Source of the DNA: an uncultured Rhizobiaceae group bacterium
GTDB taxonomy: Bacteria > Pseudomonadota > Alphaproteobacteria > Rhizobiales > Rhizobiaceae
Assembly (NCBI GenBank): GCA_937944165.1
Contig: CALDZF010000267.1
Coordinates: 1 to 33,308, forward strand
DNA length: 33,308 nt
Direction: 5' to 3'
A program made the translations under genes and the position numbers. This document shows positions 1 through 8,027 of this stretch, piece by piece (within the stretch, counting starts at the first letter, position 1; each line of letters starts with the position of its first letter). A model generated the notes under the pieces. That model worked only from the letters and a program-made list of their open reading frames with translations. It was not told the origin of the DNA and did not search any database.

Positions 1-1
1 T

Positions 2-352
2 CAATCGTGTGAGTTCAAAGCACCGTTTGATGGTCGCGTCGTAGAGCTAAACGCAGAAGTGCATGAATTTCCGCCTGCAGATAGGCCATTAATAGTCGTT
101 ATTAATGATAGCGCTCTTGAGATGGAACTGGTTGTTCCTTCAAAGTGGCTACGCTGGATAAAACTGGATACTACGATGGAGATTACAGTGGATGAAACAG
201 GTGAGAGTGGTATTGGTAAGGTAGTACGCATTGCTGCGGAAGTTGACCCGGTCAGCCAGACGGTAAAAATTATTGCTTCCTTTACTAAAAAGCCGGCTAC
301 AGTCTTAGCTGGTATGAGTGGGACAGTAAACTTCAAGCCGCAGAATAATTGA
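2..352 (+). CDS. HlyD-family periplasmic adaptor, C-terminal part (start lies left of window)
   Basis: The frame is open from base 2, so the true start is outside the window. The visible 116 residues begin with CEFKAPFDGRVVEL, the second half of the lipoyl-like barrel-sandwich motif of membrane fusion proteins (APxDGxV). A beta-barrel region follows and ends in GMSGTVNF, which matches the GMxGxV ending of HlyD/RND adaptors. An ATG at 59 lies inside the motif and is not the start. The stop at 350-352 nearly overlaps the next gene, another HlyD-like adaptor, and an M50 protease-adaptor fusion follows, so the three form one transcription unit. The family spans the periplasm and couples inner-membrane machinery to an outer-membrane channel. 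Its specific substrate cannot be read from this fragment. Confidence 0.85.
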   Translation, partial: QSCEFKAPFDGRVVELNAEVHEFPPADRPLIVVINDSALEMELVVPSKWLRWIKLDTTMEITVDETGESGIGKVVRIAAEVDPVSQTVKIIASFTKKPATVLAGMSGTVNFKPQNN

Positions 353-360
353 GCGAGAGA

Positions 361-1746
361 ATGAACGCCCAATTTCCACCACCTGAAACTACACGTACTA
401 AAAAAGTGCATGCTGAAGAAACTCAGAAGGCATCAAAAGTGGAGGCACTTCTTTTGCTTGAAGCAAAAGTAAGAGAAGCACATACCCTTGCAGAGCTTCA
501 ATTCTTAATTGCAAATGAGACACGCAAGCTTATTCAATGTCGACAAATATTAGTGCACAGAAGTTCACCTGAAAAATCCAGTTGGCGCATTGAAAAAGTT
601 TCTTCTGTCACAGAAGCAGACCGTAATGCTCCCTTGTTAAAATGGCTTCATAAACAGATTAAAGACAATATCTTAAATTCGGACAAAATAGATAAAACGT
701 CTGTTGTCTTGAACTTGAAAAGCATAGACAAACAAGAAGAATACCCATTCAAAAAAGGTATTTATGTACCCTTTAAAGACCGTGACGGCTTTGAATTAGG
801 TGGCATTTCTTTGTTGTCTGAAGGTCATATTCTTGAGCAGGATACTGTTATGGCGGAACGCCTGGCATCAACTTACGAACATGCTTGGTCAGCTTTAAAA
901 CCAAAGTCGAAGACAGGCTGGTATTTATTCACAAAGCGTAATTCCATAATGGTGTGTGCTATAATAGTTTTATTAGGTATTTTGCCTGTTCCTTTAACGG
1001 TGCTTAGCCCGGTAGAAGTTGTCGCACGTGATGCCTCAATCATTGCCGCACCAATTGAAGGAGTTGTGGAAGAGATTTTGGTTGCTCCCAACTCTGTCGT
1101 AAAAAAGGGTGATCTGCTTTTTAGATATAATCCGCTTGAGTTTAAAAACAGATATGACCTTGCCAGCCGTAGCATGGCAGTTGCAAGTGCTAGATACCAA
1201 CGTGCTTCTCAATCCTCTTTTGGGGGTGGAGATGGACGCCGCGAACTTGCGGTAACAAAAGCAGAATATGAAGTGGCAAGGGAAGAAAAAAATTTTGCAG
1301 CCGAACAATTAGCACTTGTGGAGGTTAAGGCACAAGCTAATGGCATTATTCTTTTCTCTAGCAAAAGCGATTGGGTAGGACGCCCAGTCGTAATTGGTGA
1401 GCGCGTGATGCGTTTGGCAGATGGACGTAGTACAGAATTTAAAATCAAGGTACCGGTTGGCGATTCTATTATACTAAATGAAAATGCTACTGCACGCGTC
1501 TTCCTTGACTCTGACCCTTTAAATCCAATGGATGTAAAAATTATACGTAAAAGTTATGCGGCTGAAAAAGAGGGTAATGAGCCTTTGGCTTTTCCAATTA
1601 CCGCCAGGCTTGAAGATATAAATCGCACAGACGAACTGCGGATAGGCCTTCGTGGCATGGCGCAACTGTCCGGGGAAAAAGTGCCCCTTGCCTTCAATCT
1701 TTTTAGAAAGCCCCTTTCAGCAATTAGACAATATTTAGGATTATAA
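361..1746 (+). CDS. Membrane-anchored HlyD-like adaptor with GAF-like N-terminal domain
   Basis: About 461 residues. Roughly the first 185 residues look like a degenerate cytoplasmic GAF domain (a helix around EAKVREAHTLAELQFLIANE, then a strand region YVPFKDRDGFELGGISLL). One membrane helix follows near residue 200-220 (MVCAIIVLLGILPVPLTVL). The periplasmic part begins with APIEGVVEEILVAPNSVVKKGDLLF, a typical barrel-sandwich half, then a short helical hairpin, the second half (VKAQANGIILF) and a beta-barrel ending in GLRGMAQL. ATG at 361 is chosen because of the purine-rich GAGCGAGAG before it; a TTG at 349 overlapping the previous stop (TTGA) would add four residues and suits translational coupling. 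It sits between another adaptor and the M50 fusion gene. The domain reading is by eye; adaptor identity is firm, the GAF call is weaker. Confidence 0.78.
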   Translation: MNAQFPPPETTRTKKVHAEETQKASKVEALLLLEAKVREAHTLAELQFLIANETRKLIQCRQILVHRSSPEKSSWRIEKVSSVTEADRNAPLLKWLHKQIKDNILNSDKIDKTSVVLNLKSIDKQEEYPFKKGIYVPFKDRDGFELGGISLLSEGHILEQDTVMAERLASTYEHAWSALKPKSKTGWYLFTKRNSIMVCAIIVLLGILPVPLTVLSPVEVVARDASIIAAPIEGVVEEILVAPNSVVKKGDLLFRYNPLEFKNRYDLASRSMAVASARYQRASQSSFGGGDGRRELAVTKAEYEVAREEKNFAAEQLALVEVKAQANGIILFSSKSDWVGRPVVIGERVMRLADGRSTEFKIKVPVGDSIILNENATARVFLDSDPLNPMDVKIIRKSYAAEKEGNEPLAFPITARLEDINRTDELRIGLRGMAQLSGEKVPLAFNLFRKPLSAIRQYLGL

Positions 1747-1774
1747 AACAAACAATAGTATTAGGGCTATAGTA

Positions 1775-3916
1775 ATGAGTTCCCAAGTAAAGAGTAATGA
1801 TGAGGCACAAATGCCTCTGCCAAAGCTGCGTGAAGATTTAATCATTGAACCTGCTGGTTCTTTTTTAAATGGCAGCCCAAGTTGGTTAATTCACGATCCG
1901 GTTCGAGGCCAGTTTTTCCGAATAGGTCAATCGACCTTGGAATTATTGAGCCTGTGGAAATCCGTAAGTCTTGAGCAGTTTTCAGAATTTGCATCAAAAC
2001 ATTTACAAAAAGAAATTTCCACAGATGAAATAGAAGAACTCGTCAAATTTGCATTTGCTAATAATCTGACAGTTGAGCCTGCAGGGGGCGATTATACTGC
2101 ATTTGCTAAGCAACAAAAAGCCAAACAAAAAGGGCTTTTATCAACGCTTACACATAGCTATCTGTTTTTCAGGATACCACTGTTTAATCCTCAACCAATA
2201 TTAGATTTTATGTGGCCGTTTATGCGACTTTTCTTTACTCGCACTACCTTGATAGCGCTTGCATTTTTAATGGTTGTTTCTCTTTATTTAGTGTCGCGGC
2301 AATGGGAGGTGTTTACCTCTACTTTTCTATCTTTCCTCTCTTTTGAAGGTGCGCTTTTTTATGGTGTAAGCTTGGTGTTACTCAAGTTCCTACATGAATT
2401 TGGTCATGCCTTTATGGCCAAAAAATACAATGTTTCAGTACCCATTATTGGGGTTGCCTTTCTTGTACTTTTCCCCGTGCTTTATACAAGTACAACAGCA
2501 GCTGTCAGGCTTAAAAGTCGTAAAAATCGTTTGATGATTAATATGGCTGGTATAATGGTGGAGTTGGCCGTAGCAATTATCGCTACGCTTTTTTGGGTAT
2601 TTTTACCCGATGGACCAATGCGCTCCATTGCCTTTACAACGGCTAGTCTTTCATGGGCTTTAAGTTTGCTGGTCAACCTTAATCCATTTATGCGTTTTGA
2701 TGGATACTATATTTTAAGTGATGCATTAGGCGTTGAAAATTTACAAGAACGCAGCTTTGCGTTTGCCAAATGGCGAATGCGTGAAGCACTTTTTAAACCA
2801 AATTTGGCGCCTCCAGAAATTATTAATACAAGCTTGCGAAAAATCCTAACATACCATGCGTGGGGAACTTGGATCTATCGGTTTTTCTTATTCTTGGGGA
2901 TAGCACTACTTGTCTACAGTTTCTTCATTAAAGTTATCGGTATTGTTTTATTTGTTATTGAAATTGTTTGGTTCATTTTGCTGCCTGTGTGGCGTGAAAT
3001 AAAGTTTTGTTGGAAAAATAAAGGAGATTATAAAACCATGCGTAGCGTTGTTTCGGGCTTTTTGTTCTTTTTAGTTCTTGGTGCTTTATTTGTACCTTGG
3101 TCATCCAGGGTTGATGTGCCTGCGGTTATAAAAGCTTCAAATGAGTATCACATTTATCCACCTTTGGATGGTAAAATTATAAACCATAATCTGAAGGAGA
3201 AACTGTCAATTAGACAAGGTGAAATATTGTTTGAACTGGCCTCACCAAAGCTTGATGCCGATATTCGTATTTCAGATAAACGCAAGCAACTTTTGCAGAC
3301 GCGCCTTAATCGTGCGGCAGCAAGTGAAGTTGAACTTGCTTCTTTAACAATATTGCAGGCAGAACTTGATGCAGAAAACCAAAACAACAAAGGGTTAAAA
3401 ACCAAGAAAACAGAACTTGTCTTTCGCGCACCTTTTACAGGAACGTTAACCAATGTGGATAGGGAATTGCATGAGGCTCAATGGCTTTCGAGTAAAAATC
3501 CTGTTTCCATTTTAATTGACCAATCATCAATACAGTCTTCAGGACTTGCAAGTGCTGAATCTGTTTCTCGTATGAAGATTGGGCAGATGGGGTATTTTAT
3601 CGCGGATGGTTTCTTCCAAACTAAAATTCCAGTAAAAGTGTCAGCAATTTCTGAGATAGCAGAGGCAACTTTAAATGATGATATTCTGTCCGAGACAGAA
3701 GGTGGGCTTGTGCCTGTAACAAGCGGTCATGAAGCCGAAAGCAAACTACTTGGTACTTGGTTTAGAATTGAACTTGAGATTACGAACTTGCCAGATGATT
3801 TTAACTTAAGTTCTGAAATGCGCGGTGTAGCGATTATCAAGGCTGAACCGAAAAGTTTTGCTTCACGCATCTTCCGTCAAATTGCCTCAGTATTAATTCG
3901 CGAGAGCGGCTTTTAA
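1775..3916 (+). CDS. PqqD-like / site-2 protease (M50) / HlyD-like fusion protein
   Basis: 713 residues. Residues about 18-100 resemble PqqD/RRE winged-helix domains (strand pairs around SWLIHDPVRGQFFRIG, then helices). A polytopic M50 zinc metalloprotease core follows: HEFGH at 207-211 is the HExxH motif, and NPFMRFDGYY at 303-312 supplies the third zinc ligand, D309, in the NxxxxFDGYY arrangement. After several more membrane helices, ending near residue 435 (VVSGFLFFLVLGALFVPW), the C-terminal 270 residues form an HlyD-like periplasmic part: a first lipoyl half (IYPPLDGKIINHNL), a coiled-coil hairpin, a second half (ELVFRAPFTGTLTNV) and a barrel. ATG at 1775 has AGGG 9 bases upstream. The PqqD fold in modified-peptide systems binds leader peptides, so a role in processing and exporting a peptide is an inference; no precursor or ABC exporter is visible. 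Confidence 0.82.
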   Translation: MSSQVKSNDEAQMPLPKLREDLIIEPAGSFLNGSPSWLIHDPVRGQFFRIGQSTLELLSLWKSVSLEQFSEFASKHLQKEISTDEIEELVKFAFANNLTVEPAGGDYTAFAKQQKAKQKGLLSTLTHSYLFFRIPLFNPQPILDFMWPFMRLFFTRTTLIALAFLMVVSLYLVSRQWEVFTSTFLSFLSFEGALFYGVSLVLLKFLHEFGHAFMAKKYNVSVPIIGVAFLVLFPVLYTSTTAAVRLKSRKNRLMINMAGIMVELAVAIIATLFWVFLPDGPMRSIAFTTASLSWALSLLVNLNPFMRFDGYYILSDALGVENLQERSFAFAKWRMREALFKPNLAPPEIINTSLRKILTYHAWGTWIYRFFLFLGIALLVYSFFIKVIGIVLFVIEIVWFILLPVWREIKFCWKNKGDYKTMRSVVSGFLFFLVLGALFVPWSSRVDVPAVIKASNEYHIYPPLDGKIINHNLKEKLSIRQGEILFELASPKLDADIRISDKRKQLLQTRLNRAAASEVELASLTILQAELDAENQNNKGLKTKKTELVFRAPFTGTLTNVDRELHEAQWLSSKNPVSILIDQSSIQSSGLASAESVSRMKIGQMGYFIADGFFQTKIPVKVSAISEIAEATLNDDILSETEGGLVPVTSGHEAESKLLGTWFRIELEITNLPDDFNLSSEMRGVAIIKAEPKSFASRIFRQIASVLIRESGF

Positions 3917-3967
3917 AACTCCCAATATTTCCATAAAGTATCTCTCACAGGTTTGAGGAGAAACTTT

Positions 3968-5164
3968 ATGGATTTAACTTTTAGCGATGCTGAAAATAAT
4001 TTTAGGCAGGAAGTTAAGGCTTTTCTTAATGAAAAACTATCAGAGCGTCTTTCCAGCAAAGTTAAATTGGGTAAGCGTCTTAATAAAGATGATATGGTTG
4101 AATGGCATTCAACTTTAAATGTACAAGGCTGGCTTGCTGCAAATTGGCCTGTTGAACATGGCGGTACTGGTTGGACAGCGGTTCAAAAACATATCTTTGA
4201 TGAGGAATGTTGGGCAGCAGGCGCACCACGAACAGTTCCTTTCGGTCTTAATATGCTCGCCCCTGTCTTGATGAAGTTTGGTAGCGAAGAGCAAAAGGCA
4301 CATTATCTGCCACGTATTCTGGATGGAACAGACTGGTGGTGTCAGGGATATTCAGAACCTGGGGCTGGTTCTGATTTAGCGTCTTTAAGAACCTCTGCCG
4401 TTAAACAAGGCGATCATTATATCGTTAATGGGCAAAAGACCTGGACAACGCTTGGGCAATATGCGGACTGGATATTTTGCCTGGTTAGGACATCAACACA
4501 GGGTAAGCGTCAGGAGGGTATTTCATTTCTGCTGATTGATATGAATACGCCAGGCGTAACGGTTCGCCCGATTATTCTGATTGATGGCGAACATGAGGTG
4601 AATGAAATTTTCTTTGATGATGTTAAGGCTCCTGTTGGTAACTTAGTTGGAGAGGAAAACAAGGGTTGGACATATGCCAAATATCTTTTGACCCACGAGC
4701 GTACGGGTACGGCAAACATAGGCAATTCAAATGCAGCCCTTGCCAAGTTAAAACATATAGCCTCGCAGCAAATTAAAAATGGCAAGCCTTTAAGTCACGA
4801 CCCATATTTTGCGGCACGTATGGCAAAGGTGGAAATTGATCTTAATGCACTTAAGACAACTAATCTTCGTATTTTGGTTGAAGCAGATAGTGGTGCCGCG
4901 GCTGGACCAGAAAGTTCCATGCTTAAAGTTAAAGGTACAATTATCAGGCAAGAATTAAACGATCTTACGCGACGTGCCCTTGGGCCATACGCTCTTCCGT
5001 TTTCTTCCGAAGCGATGGAAGAAGGTTATAACGAAGAACCGATTGGCCCTGATTATGCTAATTCGATTGCTGCTAAATATTTTAATAATCGAAAGATGTC
5101 TATTTACGCGGGCTCAAACGAAATTCAATGTGAAATAATCACCAAAACCAAATTGGGATTGTAA
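3968..5164 (+). CDS. Acyl-CoA dehydrogenase family protein, putative catalytic-Glu subunit
   Basis: 398 residues from ATG 3968, chosen because GAGGAG at 3955-3960 stands 7 bases upstream; a TTG five codons earlier would overlap this site. The family oxidises acyl-CoA thioesters at C2-C3 using FAD. Seen are the mid-domain GYSEPGAGSDLASL, the NGQKTWTT strand and the C-terminal IYAGSNEIQ. The usual C-terminal catalytic Glu (YEGT in medium-chain enzymes) is Ala here, but LLTHERTG carries a Glu at residue 244, where isovaleryl-CoA and long-chain dehydrogenases keep their catalytic base. It lacks the RxQFG FAD-contact motif that its neighbour has. The next gene is a second dehydrogenase after only three bases, which points to a heteromeric enzyme like those of steroid side-chain degradation. 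The substrate is unknown. Confidence 0.9.
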   Translation: MDLTFSDAENNFRQEVKAFLNEKLSERLSSKVKLGKRLNKDDMVEWHSTLNVQGWLAANWPVEHGGTGWTAVQKHIFDEECWAAGAPRTVPFGLNMLAPVLMKFGSEEQKAHYLPRILDGTDWWCQGYSEPGAGSDLASLRTSAVKQGDHYIVNGQKTWTTLGQYADWIFCLVRTSTQGKRQEGISFLLIDMNTPGVTVRPIILIDGEHEVNEIFFDDVKAPVGNLVGEENKGWTYAKYLLTHERTGTANIGNSNAALAKLKHIASQQIKNGKPLSHDPYFAARMAKVEIDLNALKTTNLRILVEADSGAAAGPESSMLKVKGTIIRQELNDLTRRALGPYALPFSSEAMEEGYNEEPIGPDYANSIAAKYFNNRKMSIYAGSNEIQCEIITKTKLGL

Positions 5165-5167
5165 ACT

Positions 5168-6283
5168 ATGGATTTTAAACTCAATGAAGATCGCCGAATG
5201 CTCTCAGATACACTAGGGCGTTTTCTGGCTGATAATTATGATATAGAAAAACGCCATGGCTTTGTAATGCAAGAAGATAGTTTCTCACGCGAGATGTGGG
5301 AGCAATTTGCGGGGCTTGGTGTGATTGGCGCACTGTTTAACGAAGAAGCAGGTGGTTTTGGTGGTGAGGGTGCTGATTTAATAGTCGTGTTTGAAGCACT
5401 TGGGCGTCATCTGGTGGTCGAGCCTTTTTTACCGACGTTATTAGCTGGCACTATTTTAGCAAACCTGGGAAATCAAAAAGGTTTACTGGAAAGTGTTATA
5501 AGTGGTGAAGCTTTATTAGCACTTGCACATGGTGAGCCTGCCTCACGCTATGAGATGTCTTTAGTTGATACGTCTGCGAAAAAATCAGGTAATGAATGGA
5601 TTATTGACGGTAATAAATCTGTTGTTATGGGCGCGGGCGCGGCAACACACTTAATCGTTTCTGCAAGAACTTCAGGAAACGACAATGAAGAAGAAGGTAT
5701 ATCGCTATTTCTTGTAGATAAAGCCAAGGGTGTTACGACTAGAAACTACAGCACACTAGATGGTTATGGCGCAGCCGAAGTTAATCTAGCAGATGCAAAA
5801 GGTGTTTTATTGGGTCGTGAGGGTGGTGGCTTTGAATTTATCGAACAGGCGTTTTCTACAGGCATAACTGCAATATGTGCTGAGGCATTGGGTGCAATGC
5901 ATGTCGCTACAGACTTGACAGTGGAATATACCAAGCAGAGAAAACAATTTGGCGTACCAATTGGAAAGTTTCAGGTGTTGCAACATCGTATGGCTGATAT
6001 GTTAATTGAGCTTGAGCAATTACGTTCCAGTATTATCAATGCGGCAGGGAGTTTGAATTCACAGCGCCTTGTGCGTGAGAGAGAAACCTCAGCTTGTAAA
6101 TATCTTGCCGGTTCTATAGGTAGACAAATTGCAGAAGAAGCCATTCAAATCCATGGTGGCATGGGAATGACTTGGGAATATTCAGTAGGCCACTTTGCAA
6201 AGCATATTATTATGATAGATCATGTCTTAGGCGACACAGATCATCATTTAGAACGGTACATCAAACTTGGATACTCACATTAA
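5168..6283 (+). CDS. Acyl-CoA dehydrogenase family protein, putative FAD-contact subunit
   Basis: 371 residues, starting three bases after the preceding dehydrogenase stops, so the two are translationally coupled. Motifs seen are NEEAGGFGGEG, KQRKQFGVPIGKFQ (residues 256-269, FAD-binding arginine and Gln-Phe-Gly) and AIQIHGGMGMTWEYSVGHFAKH, the usual flavin-contact and dimer region. The helix that carries the catalytic Glu in its partner reads AFSTGITAICAEA here, without Glu at the aligned position, and there is no YEGT-like C-terminal Glu. It therefore looks like the non-catalytic or complementary half of an alpha-beta pair. Its last codons are followed directly by a RidA-family gene. Whether it works on fatty acids, amino-acid-derived acyl groups or sterols cannot be told. 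Confidence 0.9.
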   Translation: MDFKLNEDRRMLSDTLGRFLADNYDIEKRHGFVMQEDSFSREMWEQFAGLGVIGALFNEEAGGFGGEGADLIVVFEALGRHLVVEPFLPTLLAGTILANLGNQKGLLESVISGEALLALAHGEPASRYEMSLVDTSAKKSGNEWIIDGNKSVVMGAGAATHLIVSARTSGNDNEEEGISLFLVDKAKGVTTRNYSTLDGYGAAEVNLADAKGVLLGREGGGFEFIEQAFSTGITAICAEALGAMHVATDLTVEYTKQRKQFGVPIGKFQVLQHRMADMLIELEQLRSSIINAAGSLNSQRLVRERETSACKYLAGSIGRQIAEEAIQIHGGMGMTWEYSVGHFAKHIIMIDHVLGDTDHHLERYIKLGYSH

Positions 6284-6300
6284 ATTTAAGGAAAATAATC

Positions 6301-6765
6301 ATGAGCACTATTGAATCTCGTCTTGCTGATATGGGGATTACAATCCCAGAACCCAGCGCACCATTGGCTGCTTACGTTGGGCATGTTGTACACAATGGCA
6401 TTGTAACAGTTTCGGGTCAGTTACCACTTGTGGGTGGTGCGTTATCACAAACAGGTTTATGTGGTGCAGGTGTTAGCGTTGAAGAGGCTGCCGCTGCAGC
6501 ACAAATTTGCGCTATTAACATTCTAGCCCAAGTCAAGGTTGCTTGTGGTGGTGATTTGGAACGCATAGAACGTTGCATTCGTTTAGGAGGCTTTGTTGCT
6601 TCTACACCAGACTTTACCGATCATCCAAAAGTTATAAACGGTGCATCTGAATTTATGGGTGCAGTATTGGGTGAAAAAGGCGCACATGCCCGGGCAGCTG
6701 TCGGTGTGGCTGCATTGCCGCTTAATGCATCTGTTGAAGTTGAAGCTACTTTTGCAATTTCATAA
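6301..6765 (+). CDS. RidA family protein (YjgF/UK114)
   Basis: 154 residues from ATG 6301, preceded by AAGGA at 6288-6292. The open frame extends back into the dehydrogenase gene, but that part is only the shadow of the upstream frame. The protein shows the trimeric RidA fold signatures [14 protein letters not shown], the helix [17 protein letters not shown], and the C-terminal [25 protein letters not shown] with the family's conserved Arg in the HARAAVG motif. RidA proteins hydrolyse reactive enamine/imine intermediates formed by PLP enzymes. This is the longer, about 150-residue form often found beside catabolic genes. It ends the dehydrogenase operon and is followed by an intrinsic terminator. 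Confidence 0.9.
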   Translation: MSTIESRLADMGITIPEPSAPLAAYVGHVVHNGIVTVSGQLPLVGGALSQTGLCGAGVSVEEAAAAAQICAINILAQVKVACGGDLERIERCIRLGGFVASTPDFTDHPKVINGASEFMGAVLGEKGAHARAAVGVAALPLNASVEVEATFAIS

Positions 6766-6788
6766 CTTTAGTTGAATGATACCCATCA

Positions 6789-6817
6789 AAAAAGGCGCGA
6801 ATGAAATGCGCCTTTTT
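6789..6817. terminator. Bidirectional intrinsic terminator between ridA-like and nitronate monooxygenase genes
   Basis: A ten-pair stem, AAAAAGGCGC (6789-6798) with GCGCCTTTTT (6808-6817), encloses a nine-base loop. The A-run on one side and T-run on the other make it work on both strands, as expected between the convergent genes ending at 6765 (+) and 6838 (-). Confidence 0.88.
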
Positions 6818-6837
6818 ATATATAACTTTTTTGCCTT

Positions 6838-7797
6838 TTAAAGAACACGTGCTCTTGCCTCGTTATATTCTTTTACCAATCTATCAACAAGTTCTTGTGT
6901 TGAGCCAACAGATTTAACGGCACCAATACCTTGCCCACACCCCCAGATGTCTTTCCAGGCTTTTGCGTCAGTATTGCCACCTGAAGCAAAGTCCATTGCA
7001 GATGGATCACTTTCAGGCAGATTATCAGGATCCATCCCAGCGTTTTCAATGGATGGTTTAAGGTAATTACCATGCACCCCCGTAAACAAGTTAGTATAAA
7101 CAATATCTTTGGCACTATAATCTGCAATGGCTTGTTTATATTCATCTGATGCGCGCGCCTCATGGGTAGCGATAAACGGTGAGCCGATATAAGCCATATC
7201 GGCACCCATAGCTTGTGCGCCAAGAATTGCACCGCCATTTGCGATGGAACCAGAAAGTAGCAGTGGGCCATCAAACCATTCGCGTATTTCTTGAATAAGA
7301 GCAAAAGGTGAAAGCGTGCCAGCGTGTCCGCCTGCACCTGCTGCAACTGCTATAAGTCCATCGGCACCTTTTCTGATTGCAGAATTTGCATGACGATTAT
7401 TGATAATGTCATGTAACACAATGCCACCATAAGAATGAATTGCATCATTAACTTCAGGTACAGCGCCAAGCGACGTAATCACAATTGGCACTTTATGTTT
7501 CACACACATTTTTAAATCGTGTTCTAGCCTGTTATTTGAGCCATGCACGATTTGATTAACGGCAAAAGGTGCCACTTTTTTATCAGGATTTTTTGAACTG
7601 TAGTCAGCTAATTCTTCACTAATTTCCGAAAGCCAATCATCCAATTGTTCTGCAGGGCGTGCATTAAGCGCTGGAAAGGATCCAACAACGCCAGCTTTAC
7701 ATTGAGCAATCACAAGTTGCGGATTTGAAATAATGAATAGAGGGGCTGCAACGGCTGGTATTGAAAGGCAGCCGTTCATAATTTCCGGAATTGGCAT
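6838..7797 (-). CDS. Nitronate monooxygenase (2-nitropropane dioxygenase family)
   Basis: 319 residues. This is an FMN-dependent TIM-barrel enzyme that oxidises alkyl nitronates such as propionate-3-nitronate. The family's substrate loop with the catalytic His is seen as VAAGAGGHAGT (His158), with phosphate-binding glycines in LLLSGSIANGGAILGAQAMGADMAYIGSPF and the terminal CGQGIGAVKSV region. ATG at 7797 has AGGA about six bases upstream on the minus strand. It faces the acyl-CoA dehydrogenase operon across a shared terminator and has an operator-like dyad just upstream (7811-7828). Many family members act on unknown substrates, so the name gives the fold rather than a proven activity. Confidence 0.9.
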   Translation of the reverse strand: MPIPEIMNGCLSIPAVAAPLFIISNPQLVIAQCKAGVVGSFPALNARPAEQLDDWLSEISEELADYSSKNPDKKVAPFAVNQIVHGSNNRLEHDLKMCVKHKVPIVITSLGAVPEVNDAIHSYGGIVLHDIINNRHANSAIRKGADGLIAVAAGAGGHAGTLSPFALIQEIREWFDGPLLLSGSIANGGAILGAQAMGADMAYIGSPFIATHEARASDEYKQAIADYSAKDIVYTNLFTGVHGNYLKPSIENAGMDPDNLPESDPSAMDFASGGNTDAKAWKDIWGCGQGIGAVKSVGSTQELVDRLVKEYNEARARVL

Positions 7798-7810
7798 GGT
7801 TTATCCTAAT

Positions 7811-7828
7811 TCTTACGTAATCGTAAGA
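7811..7828. promoter_or_regulatory. Operator-like inverted repeat upstream of the nitronate monooxygenase gene
   Basis: TCTTACG-TAAT-CGTAAGA is a perfect pair of seven-base arms with a four-base spacer. It starts 14 bases before the start codon of the minus-strand gene. Its size and position suit a dimeric repressor or a MerR/TetR-type activator. No regulator gene lies next to it. Confidence 0.45.
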
Positions 7829-8027
7829 TATTCATAGTTTGGTTTAGAAAGTCTGGCAATAAATAATTGTTTAAAGTCTGACTTTGGAAGATTGCAAAAT
7901 TGATATAAAGCAGTAAAAGGGTGCAACTATGCAATTACGAGGGAATTAGTTATGTGTGGGGCAATAGCTATTCCAGATACAGTTAAAGTTATTCAATTCT
8001 GTATGGGTTGGAAACTAAGGGTATATT

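Noticed and set aside
6172-6300. N-terminal extension of the RidA-family frame
   Set aside because: It overlaps the well-supported acyl-CoA dehydrogenase end in another frame and lacks a ribosome site; ATG 6301 gives the family's normal start.
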